Below, in pieces: positions 45,037 through 53,603 of a stretch of 55,792 bases of DNA (its first letter is position 1; every line of letters begins with the position of its first letter). This DNA is from Omnitrophica WOR_2 bacterium RIFOXYA2_FULL_38_17 (GTDB lineage Bacteria > Omnitrophota > Gorgyraeia > Zapsychrales > Zapsychraceae). The translations under genes were made by a program, and so were the position numbers. The notes beneath the pieces were generated by a model. That model had not been told where the DNA came from, made no database searches, and was given only the letters and a program-made list of their open reading frames with translations. The DNA lies in the NCBI GenBank assembly GCA_001805965.1, contig MHHG01000016.1, positions 1 through 55,792 of the forward strand. Reading direction: 5' to 3'.

Positions 45037-45783
45037 GTGAAATCATTTATAATTACTTTGGTGCAGTTGATTTTCACAGTGTTTATGTATTTTATGGGTT
45101 CAGTATTTTTTGGGATCGCAATGATACCTGGCTTGGCTCTCTTAATGAAAGTATGGAACGCGACTTTGGATTTTAGTTTAATACCAAGGTTGTTCTTTTT
45201 AGGGACAACATTAGCTATCGGTTATTTTCTTTTTGGGCTTTCATTAATTGTTTTGGTTGGAATATTTAGATTTATTTTTAGACTGAGGCTTTCTGAGGGA
45301 GAATATCCAATGTTTTCTGCCGAAGCATTAAAATGGGCATTTATTAGTTCACTGTATTTAATGATAAACTATACTTTCATTGACTTCATTCTTTTAACGC
45401 CATTTGCAAACCTTTTATTTAGAATGTTAGGCGCTAAGCTGGGCAAGAATGTTCAATTTAATTCAAAGAATGTTTTTGATGCAACGCTTCTGGAAATTGG
45501 TGATAATACAGTTATTGGCGGTGGAGCTATCATCAATGGTCATATAGTAGAGCGGGGAAAACTGAAATTGCGGAAAGTGAAGATAGGAAAGAACGTAACG
45601 ATCGGCTCACACTCTACAATTATGCCAGGTTGTGAGATCGGTGATAGAGCTATTATTGCTGCCAGTACAACTCTGCAGAAAGATACAAAAGTTGAGCCAA
45701 GGGATGTTTGGGTCGGGATGCCAGCGGAGTCTTTAAGAGAGAAAATAAGGAATGAAAAAGCTCAGGATAAAGAAAACGATTAG
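45037..45783 (+). CDS. Membrane-anchored left-handed beta-helix acyltransferase
   Basis: A 248-residue protein with about four hydrophobic segments in the first 125 residues. A hexapeptide-repeat left-handed beta-helix follows (about 130-235: LGKNVQFNSKNVFDATLLEIGDNTVIGGGAIINGH..., IGKNVTIGSHSTIMPGCEIGDRAIIAASTTL, DVWVGMPAESLR). Such LbH domains are trimeric acyl- or acetyltransferases, and a related module ends some peptide synthetases. GTG start at 45037 with AAAGGAG upstream. Substrate unknown; a membrane-proximal acceptor is likely. Confidence 0.85.
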   Translation: MKSFIITLVQLIFTVFMYFMGSVFFGIAMIPGLALLMKVWNATLDFSLIPRLFFLGTTLAIGYFLFGLSLIVLVGIFRFIFRLRLSEGEYPMFSAEALKWAFISSLYLMINYTFIDFILLTPFANLLFRMLGAKLGKNVQFNSKNVFDATLLEIGDNTVIGGGAIINGHIVERGKLKLRKVKIGKNVTIGSHSTIMPGCEIGDRAIIAASTTLQKDTKVEPRDVWVGMPAESLREKIRNEKAQDKEND

Positions 45784-45797
45784 TTAGGAGGAGGGAG

Positions 45798-48074
45798 ATG
45801 TATTATTTTATAATATGGATAGGGATGGTTGTTGCAACAGCAATAATTGCTGACCAGAAAAATCTAAGCGTGGTTGGATTTTTGTTTTTAGGATTATTCT
45901 TAGCTCCCGTTGCACTTCTTCTTGTTCTTCTTCTACCAAAAAATGAACCAAAAACTAAAGAAGAAAGCCCAAATATCTCTTTGTCACAAGCGATAACGCA
46001 GCTTAATTATGTGAAAAGTGCTATCGCGTCTTTGAACAAAAGAGTAGAGGATATAGATCGATATATTGGGCAAATGACAAATCAGGAACATGCAGAGGTC
46101 AGCATTATTGAGCAGCCATCCTATCCCCAAACGATTGCAAAAGCACAGCAGGAAAAGCCCCAGTATAATCAAACTTCAACAGCAGAAACTAATTTTGGAA
46201 AATATTGGCTGAACAAAATAGGTATTATTGTTTTTGCATTAGGGATTGGTTTTCTTATCAGATATACTTTTAAATATTTTGGGCCGTTTATCAAAATTGC
46301 ATTTGGATATTTTATTAGTGCAGGTTTGTTTTATTTCGGACTTCAATTAGAAAAGAAGGATAAGCTTGCGAATTATGGGCGTGCCCTTTTAGGTGGAGCA
46401 TGGGCTTTGGTATATTTCACTACATATGCAATGCATCACTTTGAAGCAAGTAGGATTATTCAGAGTCAGATGGTTGACCTGTTTTTATTGGTAGTAGTGA
46501 TTGTTGGAATGATCAAGCATGCCTTGAAATATGAATCTGAAGCAATGGTTGCAATGGCACTTATTGTCGCTTATTTGACCTCAATAATCGGCCAGATCAC
46601 AATTTTTACTTTTATAAGTAACATTCTTTTGTCAGTTGTTATCATTACTTTAGTATATAAGTTCCGTTGGATAAAAACTTTGATTTTGGGTATTATTCTT
46701 ACCTTTTTGATCCATCATATTTGGGTAATGCCGGAAATATTGCATTTTTCTAATAAAGTACAGCTATTTGGTATGTCTTATTTTCATTCAAGGCATTTTA
46801 TGAACCTTGCTTTCTTGGGAGGTTATTGGCTTGTTTTTATGCTGGGTCTTCATATTTTAAGAAGAGATAAAGAGGAAAAATTGGAGAATACAGTTGCTGC
46901 TGCTAACCTGGGAAATTTTGCCTTTTTCAGTTTTATTTCTTATCCGCTTCTCAACGAGGCATTTTTAAATTACAGATTTTTAGTGATTTTTATTATTGGT
47001 TTATGTTACCTGGCGGCTGCTCTGATAATGAAGATAATTAAAAATGAAAAGTTGTATTTTAGCGATATTGTTGTGGCTGTTATGGCTATAACTTTAGCTA
47101 TTCCTTTGAAGTTTCATGAAAAAACCACTCTATTGATCTGGTTAATTGAAACACCATTTTTGCTGCTAGTCGGACTTTATTTCAGGCAGAAAATTTATAG
47201 ATATCTGAGTTACGGTATTTCCGCTTTAAGTTTTGTGCAATTAATAATTTCTTTATCCTTGAGGCATGACTATTTGGGGTGGGCAAATGAAATATCATTT
47301 TTAGGATTAATGATAAGTTTTAATGATTTTCTTGTCTTTTGTGCAGCTTTTTCAATGGGAATTTGTTGCTATTTAGGACAAAAGTCAAAGGAGAAAAATA
47401 AACTTATAGGAATTGATGATTTTTTCAATCATGTTTTTTCTCTTTTCTCATGTTCTTATTTTGTATATTTTATTTATTCAGTTGTATCTGCGCAATGGAT
47501 CACTTTGTATCTGCTTATTCCGTCGCTTTTTCTTTTTGGCTTAGGGAATTATTCAAAATTAAAGCGATTAAGGGTATACAGCTACGTAATTTTATTAATT
47601 TCAACAGTTAGATACATATTTATCGATAACTATGCATTTAATCCCTTTCTAAAGTGGACTGTTATTATTGCCGAAGCGCTGGTATTTTTTGCGATCTATT
47701 TTACGATAAAAACATTAAAGCAACGTAAAGAAATTGATTTGCTTTATGCTGGGGAAGGGTACTTGTCATTCTACTGCGGAGTGGCTTTGATTATTTTTAC
47801 AGTTTTTAGATATGTTAGCTGGCAATGGATATCTCTTGGTTTAGGTGTTGCAGGCGTTATATTTATTGCGACAGGCCTGTTATTTAAAGATAAGCCATCC
47901 CGCATCAGCGGGCTGCTGTTGTTTGGTCTTACGATAGTGAGAATAACTTTTGTTGATCTTTCACAGTTGGATGTGATCTTTAAAATAATAAGTTTTATAA
48001 TACTGGGAATAATTTTCCTAGGGATCTCGTATATTTATAACAGGTTCAACATAGGACAGGAAAAGGCGGATTAA
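45798..48074 (+). CDS. DUF2339 polytopic membrane protein
   Basis: A 758-residue integral membrane protein with more than 20 hydrophobic helices. Two N-terminal helices (1-55), a soluble coiled-coil/Gln-rich linker (about 60-125), then the DUF2339 region starting FGKYWLNKIGIIVFALGIGFLIRYTF and LANYGRALLGGAWALVYFTTYAMHHF. No enzymatic motif is known for this family. GGAGGAGGGAG precedes the ATG, a strong ribosome-binding site. Its stop is immediately followed by the TTG of the radical SAM gene, so the two are probably co-translated. Function unknown; the genomic setting suggests envelope or lipid metabolism. Confidence 0.85.
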   Translation: MYYFIIWIGMVVATAIIADQKNLSVVGFLFLGLFLAPVALLLVLLLPKNEPKTKEESPNISLSQAITQLNYVKSAIASLNKRVEDIDRYIGQMTNQEHAEVSIIEQPSYPQTIAKAQQEKPQYNQTSTAETNFGKYWLNKIGIIVFALGIGFLIRYTFKYFGPFIKIAFGYFISAGLFYFGLQLEKKDKLANYGRALLGGAWALVYFTTYAMHHFEASRIIQSQMVDLFLLVVVIVGMIKHALKYESEAMVAMALIVAYLTSIIGQITIFTFISNILLSVVIITLVYKFRWIKTLILGIILTFLIHHIWVMPEILHFSNKVQLFGMSYFHSRHFMNLAFLGGYWLVFMLGLHILRRDKEEKLENTVAAANLGNFAFFSFISYPLLNEAFLNYRFLVIFIIGLCYLAAALIMKIIKNEKLYFSDIVVAVMAITLAIPLKFHEKTTLLIWLIETPFLLLVGLYFRQKIYRYLSYGISALSFVQLIISLSLRHDYLGWANEISFLGLMISFNDFLVFCAAFSMGICCYLGQKSKEKNKLIGIDDFFNHVFSLFSCSYFVYFIYSVVSAQWITLYLLIPSLFLFGLGNYSKLKRLRVYSYVILLISTVRYIFIDNYAFNPFLKWTVIIAEALVFFAIYFTIKTLKQRKEIDLLYAGEGYLSFYCGVALIIFTVFRYVSWQWISLGLGVAGVIFIATGLLFKDKPSRISGLLLFGLTIVRITFVDLSQLDVIFKIISFIILGIIFLGISYIYNRFNIGQEKAD

Positions 48075-49469
48075 TTGAATAATAATGGTTTTTCACATAT
48101 TGAAAGGGTTCAAAGTGTATGTCCTCAATGTTTGGAAAAGATCCCTGCAGATATTATTGTTAAAGATGAAAAAGTGTTTATTTCAAAGGCTTGTAGCCAA
48201 CATGGTGAATATCTGATCTTAATTGAGGAAGATGCAGGGTATTATTTAAGTAGAAATAATTACGATAAACCTCCCACTGAATCAAAAATCCAGACAAAGG
48301 TTGATAAAGGTTGCCCGTTCGATTGTGGATTGTGCCCCGCGCATAAACAACATACTTGCATTGCATTGATAGAAGTGACAAAAAAATGCAATCTGAATTG
48401 TCCTGTTTGCTATGCATCTGCAGGTGAAGGAGATCATCTTGATATGGCAACTATTGATAAGATGATGGATTTCTATCAGGAAGCAGAGAATGGGAAAGCT
48501 GAAATTGTTCAGCTTAGTGGTGGTGAGCCGACACTTCATCCTCAGATCGTTGAAATTATTAAGCTTGCAAGAAAAAAGAAATTCAAATATGTGATGTTAA
48601 ATACAAATGGCTTAAGAATTGCTGACGATATTGAATTTGTTAAGCAATTAAGCGAGTTTATCGGTGGCTTTGAAGTTTACTTTCAGTTTGATGGTTTTGA
48701 AAGAACAACCCAGTCATTCTTTAGAGGAAAAGATGTCCTGGATAAAAAACTGAAAGCAATAAGCAATATGGTTGAGCATAAAATACCTGTTACTATTGTT
48801 TCAACAGTTGAGAGAGGGGTTAATGATGATCAGCTAGGCAAGATAGTTCAATTTGCCCTTGATACGCCTTTTGTAAGAGGGGTGAATTTTCAGCCGGTTA
48901 CGTATTTTGGAAGAGGTGGCCTTGGTGATATGAGAAGTAGAGTGACTATTACTGATATTTTAGGCAGGATCGAAAAACAAACTGCCTCAACGATAAGAAA
49001 AAGTGATTTCATTCCTTTGCCGTGTAATGTTGATAAGATAGCAGTTAATTATATGTATCGTGATAAACATGGGTTTACTCCTGTTGCCAGAAATATAAAG
49101 ATAAAGAATTTCCTGCCGTCCATAAAGAACTCACTTGCTTTTGATGTTGAGGATATTCTTAAACAAACGGCTGATGGATTGTATGACGGTGGCTTTTGCG
49201 GATGCTTGAGTTTCTTGAAAGATTTTATTGCGATTAACAAGATCAGTTGTGACCTTAAGGATAAGGATAAAAGGATTGATTATGTGAATCAGAATACATT
49301 TAGGATCACAGTTACTTGTTTTATGGATGCATATAATTTTGATTGTAAATCTGTGAAGAAAGAATGTGTTCATGTAATTACTCCGGACCTAAAAAGAATT
49401 CCATTTTCGACATATAATATGTTTTATCGAGAACAATATGCTAAAGAACCTGCAGATTCTGCTAAATAG
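48075..49469 (+). CDS. Radical SAM protein of the MJ0619/tetraether lipid synthase (Tes) type
   Basis: A 464-residue radical SAM enzyme. An N-terminal rubredoxin-like part has CPQC (16-19) and C40 before SQHGEY. A second cluster GCPFDCGLCPAHKQHTC has C80, C84, C87 and C95. The radical SAM motif CNLNCPVC gives C105, C109, C112, followed by LSGGEPTLHP. More Cys follow near the C-terminus (FCGCLSF; a TCFMDAYNFDC segment; ECVHVITPD), and the protein closes with RIPFSTYNMFYRE. This layout matches MJ0619, the archaeal tetraether synthase that couples lipid tails C-C and carries extra Fe-S clusters plus a rubredoxin iron. Bacterial homologues have been linked to membrane-spanning lipids. TTG start. 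Lipid substrate is inferred. Confidence 0.85.
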   Translation: MNNNGFSHIERVQSVCPQCLEKIPADIIVKDEKVFISKACSQHGEYLILIEEDAGYYLSRNNYDKPPTESKIQTKVDKGCPFDCGLCPAHKQHTCIALIEVTKKCNLNCPVCYASAGEGDHLDMATIDKMMDFYQEAENGKAEIVQLSGGEPTLHPQIVEIIKLARKKKFKYVMLNTNGLRIADDIEFVKQLSEFIGGFEVYFQFDGFERTTQSFFRGKDVLDKKLKAISNMVEHKIPVTIVSTVERGVNDDQLGKIVQFALDTPFVRGVNFQPVTYFGRGGLGDMRSRVTITDILGRIEKQTASTIRKSDFIPLPCNVDKIAVNYMYRDKHGFTPVARNIKIKNFLPSIKNSLAFDVEDILKQTADGLYDGGFCGCLSFLKDFIAINKISCDLKDKDKRIDYVNQNTFRITVTCFMDAYNFDCKSVKKECVHVITPDLKRIPFSTYNMFYREQYAKEPADSAK

Positions 49470-50070
49470 TCCCATTGGTTTGTTAGAGCTCTTTATTGTC
49501 TTTGTCATCGGGTCTTGCGTTTTTATTCTTTTTGTTTCGATTTTAATTAATTTTGTTGAATCGTATTCTTATAACAAGCCAAAGAAAGAAAAAAAGAGCA
49601 TAGTTGAAACAGGCACAATGACATTGTTCTTCTTTTTGTTTTATGCTTTGATAAGATTGAAGGTTGGGGTTCTGGCGATAAATAATATTTCGATAAGATT
49701 GTTTTTTATCGTGCTGGGGCTATTTATGATTGTTGCTGGATGTTATGTGAATGTAAGGGGAAGATTGGTTTTAGGCAAGAATTGGGCAAACCAGATCAAG
49801 ATCTATGACGGTCATACGATGGTAAATGTTGATGTTTTTTGTCTTGTCAGGCATCCTTTGTATGCCTCATTGATGATGATGTTCTATGGAGCAACTCTGG
49901 TGTATTTTAATTATGCCGCTTTTTTGGCAAATACATTTATCTTTATTCCATTTATGTATTATCGTGCTAAGCAGGAAGAAGAATTGCTTGAGAACCAATT
50001 TGATGATTATGCCAACTATAAAAAAGAAACAGGAATGTTCTTTCCAAAAGATCTTAATAGAAAGGTTTAA
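49438..50070 (+). CDS. ICMT/PEMT-like membrane methyltransferase
   Basis: A 210-residue membrane protein with about five hydrophobic helices. The C-terminal signature is LVRHPLYASLMMMFYGATL followed by EEELLENQFDDYANYKKETGMFFP. This RHPxY...E..L...F..Y..Y pattern marks the isoprenylcysteine carboxyl methyltransferase / phospholipid N-methyltransferase family, where the Arg-His-Pro and Glu residues bind SAM. It overlaps the radical SAM gene by 32 bases, so translation is coupled. The likely acceptor is a lipid or lipidated group. Confidence 0.85.
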   Translation: MLKNLQILLNSPIGLLELFIVFVIGSCVFILFVSILINFVESYSYNKPKKEKKSIVETGTMTLFFFLFYALIRLKVGVLAINNISIRLFFIVLGLFMIVAGCYVNVRGRLVLGKNWANQIKIYDGHTMVNVDVFCLVRHPLYASLMMMFYGATLVYFNYAAFLANTFIFIPFMYYRAKQEEELLENQFDDYANYKKETGMFFPKDLNRKV

Positions 50071-50073
50071 AAA

Positions 50074-50526
50074 ATGTTTAAACATAAGTTAGTCGAAGTG
50101 CCAAGCGCTGCATTTAATTTCTGCAGGATCACAGTAGCCATCCTTGTTTGGATAAGCTTTTTTTTCAGGTCAAAGGAGATGGTTTTATTCATATTCCTGA
50201 TATTTTTGTTTTCAGCCATTCTGAAAATAAGAAAAGCCCCAATGGTATTTTTATACACGAACACAATTAACAAGATCAAAAAGTCAAAAGATATTATTCT
50301 TGATGAATATGCATTGGCCTTTGCCCATTCTTTAGGAGCAATATTTTCTTTTATAGCATTAATTTGCTTTTATTTTTTCAATCCGAAAGCTGGATGGATG
50401 ATAATTTTCCTTTTGGCATTATTGAAAACTTCAGGGGCATGCGGATTTTGTTCTGCTCTGAAACTTTATGGTTGTATGTCCAGTAATAATTGCTGTTCTT
50501 TTATAAAAGGGAAAAAGAATGATTGA
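50074..50526 (+). CDS. DUF4395 membrane protein with Cys cluster
   Basis: A 150-residue membrane protein with about four hydrophobic segments, matching DUF4395. Near the C-terminus five Cys cluster: GACGFC (C123, C126), YGC (C134) and NCC (C140, C141). These could bind a metal or carry disulfide redox chemistry at the membrane. It lies 3 bp after the methyltransferase gene and overlaps the Lgt-like gene by 8 bases. Function unknown; proximity to a multi-cluster radical SAM enzyme makes an electron-transfer or redox role worth testing. Confidence 0.75.
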   Translation: MFKHKLVEVPSAAFNFCRITVAILVWISFFFRSKEMVLFIFLIFLFSAILKIRKAPMVFLYTNTINKIKKSKDIILDEYALAFAHSLGAIFSFIALICFYFFNPKAGWMIIFLLALLKTSGACGFCSALKLYGCMSSNNCCSFIKGKKND

Positions 50527-51286
50527 TTATCATCTGCATTATGAAGGCTGGGGGATTCGGCCAGTATTGTTTGATATTGCAGGCTTTAAAGTGGGATCTT
50601 ATACATTCTTTGTTTTGTTAGGGCTGATAGCAGGGATACTTGTTTATTTTTTAGAAGCACGGGAAAAGAAGGCTTTAAGTGAGAACACATTCTTTATTTT
50701 CATTGCTGCAATAGTTGGTGGAGCTATAGGCGCAAAATTGCCGATATGGATAATGAACTTCAAGCATATTATTGCGAGCTTGCCTGATATTCATCCAATA
50801 TTTTCGGGAAGAACCATAGTCGGTGGGATGATCGGAGGGACATTATCAGTTATTTGGATCAAAAGGAAATTAGGTATTAAAGAAAAGAAAGGTAACTTAT
50901 TCGCTCCGGCAATAGCTCTGGGGATATCAATAGGCAGGATAGGTTGTTTTCTTAGAGGGTGTTGTTATGGCAGTGTATCAAATCTTCCATGGGCGGTTGA
51001 CTTTGGCGATGGTGTTTTAAGGCATCCTACTCAGCTTTATGAATCCATATTTACCTTCTGGTTATTTGTTTATTTTATGATCATAAAAAATAAGGCGGCT
51101 GTTCCAGGAATAATGTTTAAGTATTTTTTGAATTACTATTTTGTTTTCAGGTTTCTGATAGAATTTATCCGCGTTAATAATTCTGTTTACTTTGGATTGA
51201 CCGGCTTTCAATTTGCATCAATGGCAGCTTTAATATATGTCAACAGGGATATATTTGTGAGAAGTAAAACGATATCAACGGCTTAA
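50519..51286 (+). CDS. Lgt-like diacylglyceryl transferase paralogue, altered active site
   Basis: A 255-residue membrane protein of the prolipoprotein diacylglyceryl transferase family with about seven helices. Conserved are GRIG (R140, equal to E. coli R143), RHPTQLYE (H169) and FRFLIEFIR. Two active-site regions differ. The essential His of the E. coli HGG motif is Val here (TIVGGMIGG), and the Asn/Glu of GRIGNFINGE are Cys (GRIGCFLRGCCYG, C143 and C148/C149). It is therefore probably a paralogue acting on another acceptor or donor, not the housekeeping Lgt. Embedded in the lipid operon. Confidence 0.85.
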   Translation: MIDYHLHYEGWGIRPVLFDIAGFKVGSYTFFVLLGLIAGILVYFLEAREKKALSENTFFIFIAAIVGGAIGAKLPIWIMNFKHIIASLPDIHPIFSGRTIVGGMIGGTLSVIWIKRKLGIKEKKGNLFAPAIALGISIGRIGCFLRGCCYGSVSNLPWAVDFGDGVLRHPTQLYESIFTFWLFVYFMIIKNKAAVPGIMFKYFLNYYFVFRFLIEFIRVNNSVYFGLTGFQFASMAALIYVNRDIFVRSKTISTA

Positions 51287-51302
51287 AATAAGGAGGTGAT
51301 TA

Positions 51303-51623
51303 ATGAGTGATTATTACACGACAACTGGGAAGAAAGTTGGTGATTTTCTTATGGGATTTTTTGGTGTATGGGTCATAAGCGGGCTTCTGTCATTTATTAT
51401 TGCAATAATTAACAGTTTTATTTTTATGAACAATTATACGATCCAAGGATGGATTGCAGGTATTTCTTTTGTGATAACTATTATTTTATACATTGTGGCC
51501 ATAGTCCTGGCTTTTCATTTTAAGAGACATTATATTGCAATTGGGACGATTTCATCCTTTGTTGTTCCTTTATTGGTTGTTGGAGCATGCTTTGCAGTGT
51601 TTTGGGGAATGAGCTTGATGTAG
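51303..51623 (+). CDS. Small polytopic membrane protein, unknown function
   Basis: A 106-residue protein with three predicted transmembrane helices (about 15-40, 48-70 and 76-103). Strong ribosome-binding site AAGGAGGTGAT before the ATG. No motif I recognise. It is 16 bp after the Lgt-like gene and 17 bp before the TPR protein, so it belongs to the operon. It may be an accessory subunit of a neighbouring membrane enzyme. Confidence 0.75.
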   Translation: MSDYYTTTGKKVGDFLMGFFGVWVISGLLSFIIAIINSFIFMNNYTIQGWIAGISFVITIILYIVAIVLAFHFKRHYIAIGTISSFVVPLLVVGACFAVFWGMSLM

Positions 51624-51640
51624 GTTGGTAGTTAAAAAAA

Positions 51641-53548
51641 ATGAATAGAAAATTATTTTTCATAGTCAAAGCATCGATCATTTCATTGCTGGCTTTTGTT
51701 GTTTATTACCAGACCTTTAATGATGAGTTTCATTTCGATGATATGTTTTTCATCGTGAATAATGCAGATATTCGTGATCTAAGTAATATTAAGGCTATAT
51801 GGGGTACTACAATAACCCAGCCTTCCAGGTTCATCTGCTTTATAAGTTTTGCCGCGAACTATCATTTTTATAAGTTGAATGTTTTTGGCTATCACCTGAC
51901 GAATTTGATCATTCATATATTTTCTGGCATTTTTGTTATGTGGTTTGCTCAAATGCTTCTTTATTTGGTAAACAAAAATGATAAAAAAAAATCCTGGATA
52001 GCATTTTTTGCGGCACTCATCTTTGTCTCTCATCCGGTCCAAACTCAGGCAGTAACATACATCTCTCAGCGGTTTGCTTCCCTTGCAACTATGTTTTATT
52101 TAATATCGCTTTGTTTTTATTTAAAAGGTAGGATTTGTAGTAAAACTAAAGGTGGTTCAATAATAGCTTTTTCTCTTTCGGCGATCGCTGCAGCATTAGG
52201 GATGTTTACCAAAGAGATAGTTATAACTTTGCCGTTAATGATAATTTTTATTGAATACTTTTTTGTTAAGGGCAAAGATAATAGTCAAAGAGAACTGGGG
52301 TTTCATAAGTTCCTGCCTTTTGCATTATTGCCATTCTTTTTAATCATTCCAGCATTATTCCAATTCGGATACAAGTCAATATTTTTTACTAAGTATGTAT
52401 CAAAAGCGCATTTAGGGGATGTTTTTACTTTTTCAACTTATGCTCTAACGCAGTTTAGAGTGTTGGCACTTTTTGTCAGAATGCTGTTTTTACCTTTTAA
52501 TCAGAATCTGGATCATGATTTTGTAATGTCAAAGTCATTTTTTGAATGGGATACTTTTCTTAGTTTTATAGTGCTGGTTCTATTGATAGTATTTGCGCTT
52601 AAAATATTTAAACGAAATAAGGTCTTGTCCTTTGGGACCCTGTGGTTTTTTATAACACTTTCGATCAACTTTATTCCTAGGCAGCACATAATCTTTGAGC
52701 ATAAATTGTATTTGGCTTCAGTTGGATTTTGTATTGCATTAAGTTATTTTGTGATGAGTCTTTTTAAGGATTTTAAAAGAGGAATGGCTGTTTTAAGTAT
52801 TATTGTGATCCTGTTTGCCGCATTAGCTTTTAAAAGGAATAAAGTCTGGGATAATGAAATTACGCTATGGGAAGATGTACTAGAAAAATCTCCGAACAAA
52901 ACAAAGCCAATGATCAATCTTGGTAATGCTTATTTTAAAACAAGGAAATATGATAAAGCGCTTGAGCTGTTTCAAAGAGCTGTTGCCATAGATGATAAAG
53001 CTGTTGAAGCTTATAACGGAATGGGGTTGGTTTATAAAGAAAAAGGTGACTTTGAACTTTCTATCGATAATTATAACAAAGTGCTGGAATTAAAACCACG
53101 ACAGGCTCAGACCTTCAGCAATAGGGGAGTAGTTTATAAAAGTATGGGCAAGTACGATCTTGCTCTGCAGGATCAAAACATTTCATTATCTTTAGATCCG
53201 AATGCAGCTCTAACGTATATAAACAGGGGTGTTGTTTATAAAAGTCTGGGGCAATATGATCTTGCGCTTGCAGACTATGATAAAGCATTAGAAATAGACC
53301 CGAAACTTGCATCAGGTTTTGCAAACAGGGGAGTTGTTTTTAACAAGCAGGGGAAAGAAGAATTGGCATTAATTGAATATGAAAAAGCACTTAAGCTTGA
53401 TACAAATTTGCCTCAAGTATATTACAACCGCTCTTTGATCTTCAATGACCTCGGAGATAAACCAAAAGCGCTTGCAGATGTTTTGAAAGCAGTTGAGTTG
53501 GGGATTAGTGTTGATCCGAAATACATTGAGTGGCTTAAAAAAGATTAA
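51641..53548 (+). CDS. TMTC-like multi-TM protein with C-terminal TPR repeats
   Basis: A 635-residue protein. About 11 transmembrane helices (roughly 8-400) start with a luminal loop FHFDDMFFIVNNADI, the acidic motif of GT-C mannosyltransferases of the TMTC/PMT type. HPVQTQAVTYISQRFASLA is another TMTC-like segment. About six TPR repeats fill the C-terminus (about 420-620). Two of them (NRGVVYKSMGKYDLALQD and NRGVVYKSLGQYDLALAD) are nearly identical at DNA level and 102 bp apart, pointing to recent duplication. Likely a glycosyltransferase acting on periplasmic proteins; acceptor unknown. Confidence 0.83.
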   Translation: MNRKLFFIVKASIISLLAFVVYYQTFNDEFHFDDMFFIVNNADIRDLSNIKAIWGTTITQPSRFICFISFAANYHFYKLNVFGYHLTNLIIHIFSGIFVMWFAQMLLYLVNKNDKKKSWIAFFAALIFVSHPVQTQAVTYISQRFASLATMFYLISLCFYLKGRICSKTKGGSIIAFSLSAIAAALGMFTKEIVITLPLMIIFIEYFFVKGKDNSQRELGFHKFLPFALLPFFLIIPALFQFGYKSIFFTKYVSKAHLGDVFTFSTYALTQFRVLALFVRMLFLPFNQNLDHDFVMSKSFFEWDTFLSFIVLVLLIVFALKIFKRNKVLSFGTLWFFITLSINFIPRQHIIFEHKLYLASVGFCIALSYFVMSLFKDFKRGMAVLSIIVILFAALAFKRNKVWDNEITLWEDVLEKSPNKTKPMINLGNAYFKTRKYDKALELFQRAVAIDDKAVEAYNGMGLVYKEKGDFELSIDNYNKVLELKPRQAQTFSNRGVVYKSMGKYDLALQDQNISLSLDPNAALTYINRGVVYKSLGQYDLALADYDKALEIDPKLASGFANRGVVFNKQGKEELALIEYEKALKLDTNLPQVYYNRSLIFNDLGDKPKALADVLKAVELGISVDPKYIEWLKKD

Positions 53549-53603
53549 ACAGGTGACGCGTTTCGGTTTGACTACATGTTCGGAGATAGTGCGCTTGCCC
53601 TTA

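Noticed and set aside
49438..49469. Frameshift joining the radical SAM and methyltransferase genes
   Set aside because: The overlap has no homopolymer run, both proteins have complete family ends, and a simple translational coupling explains it.
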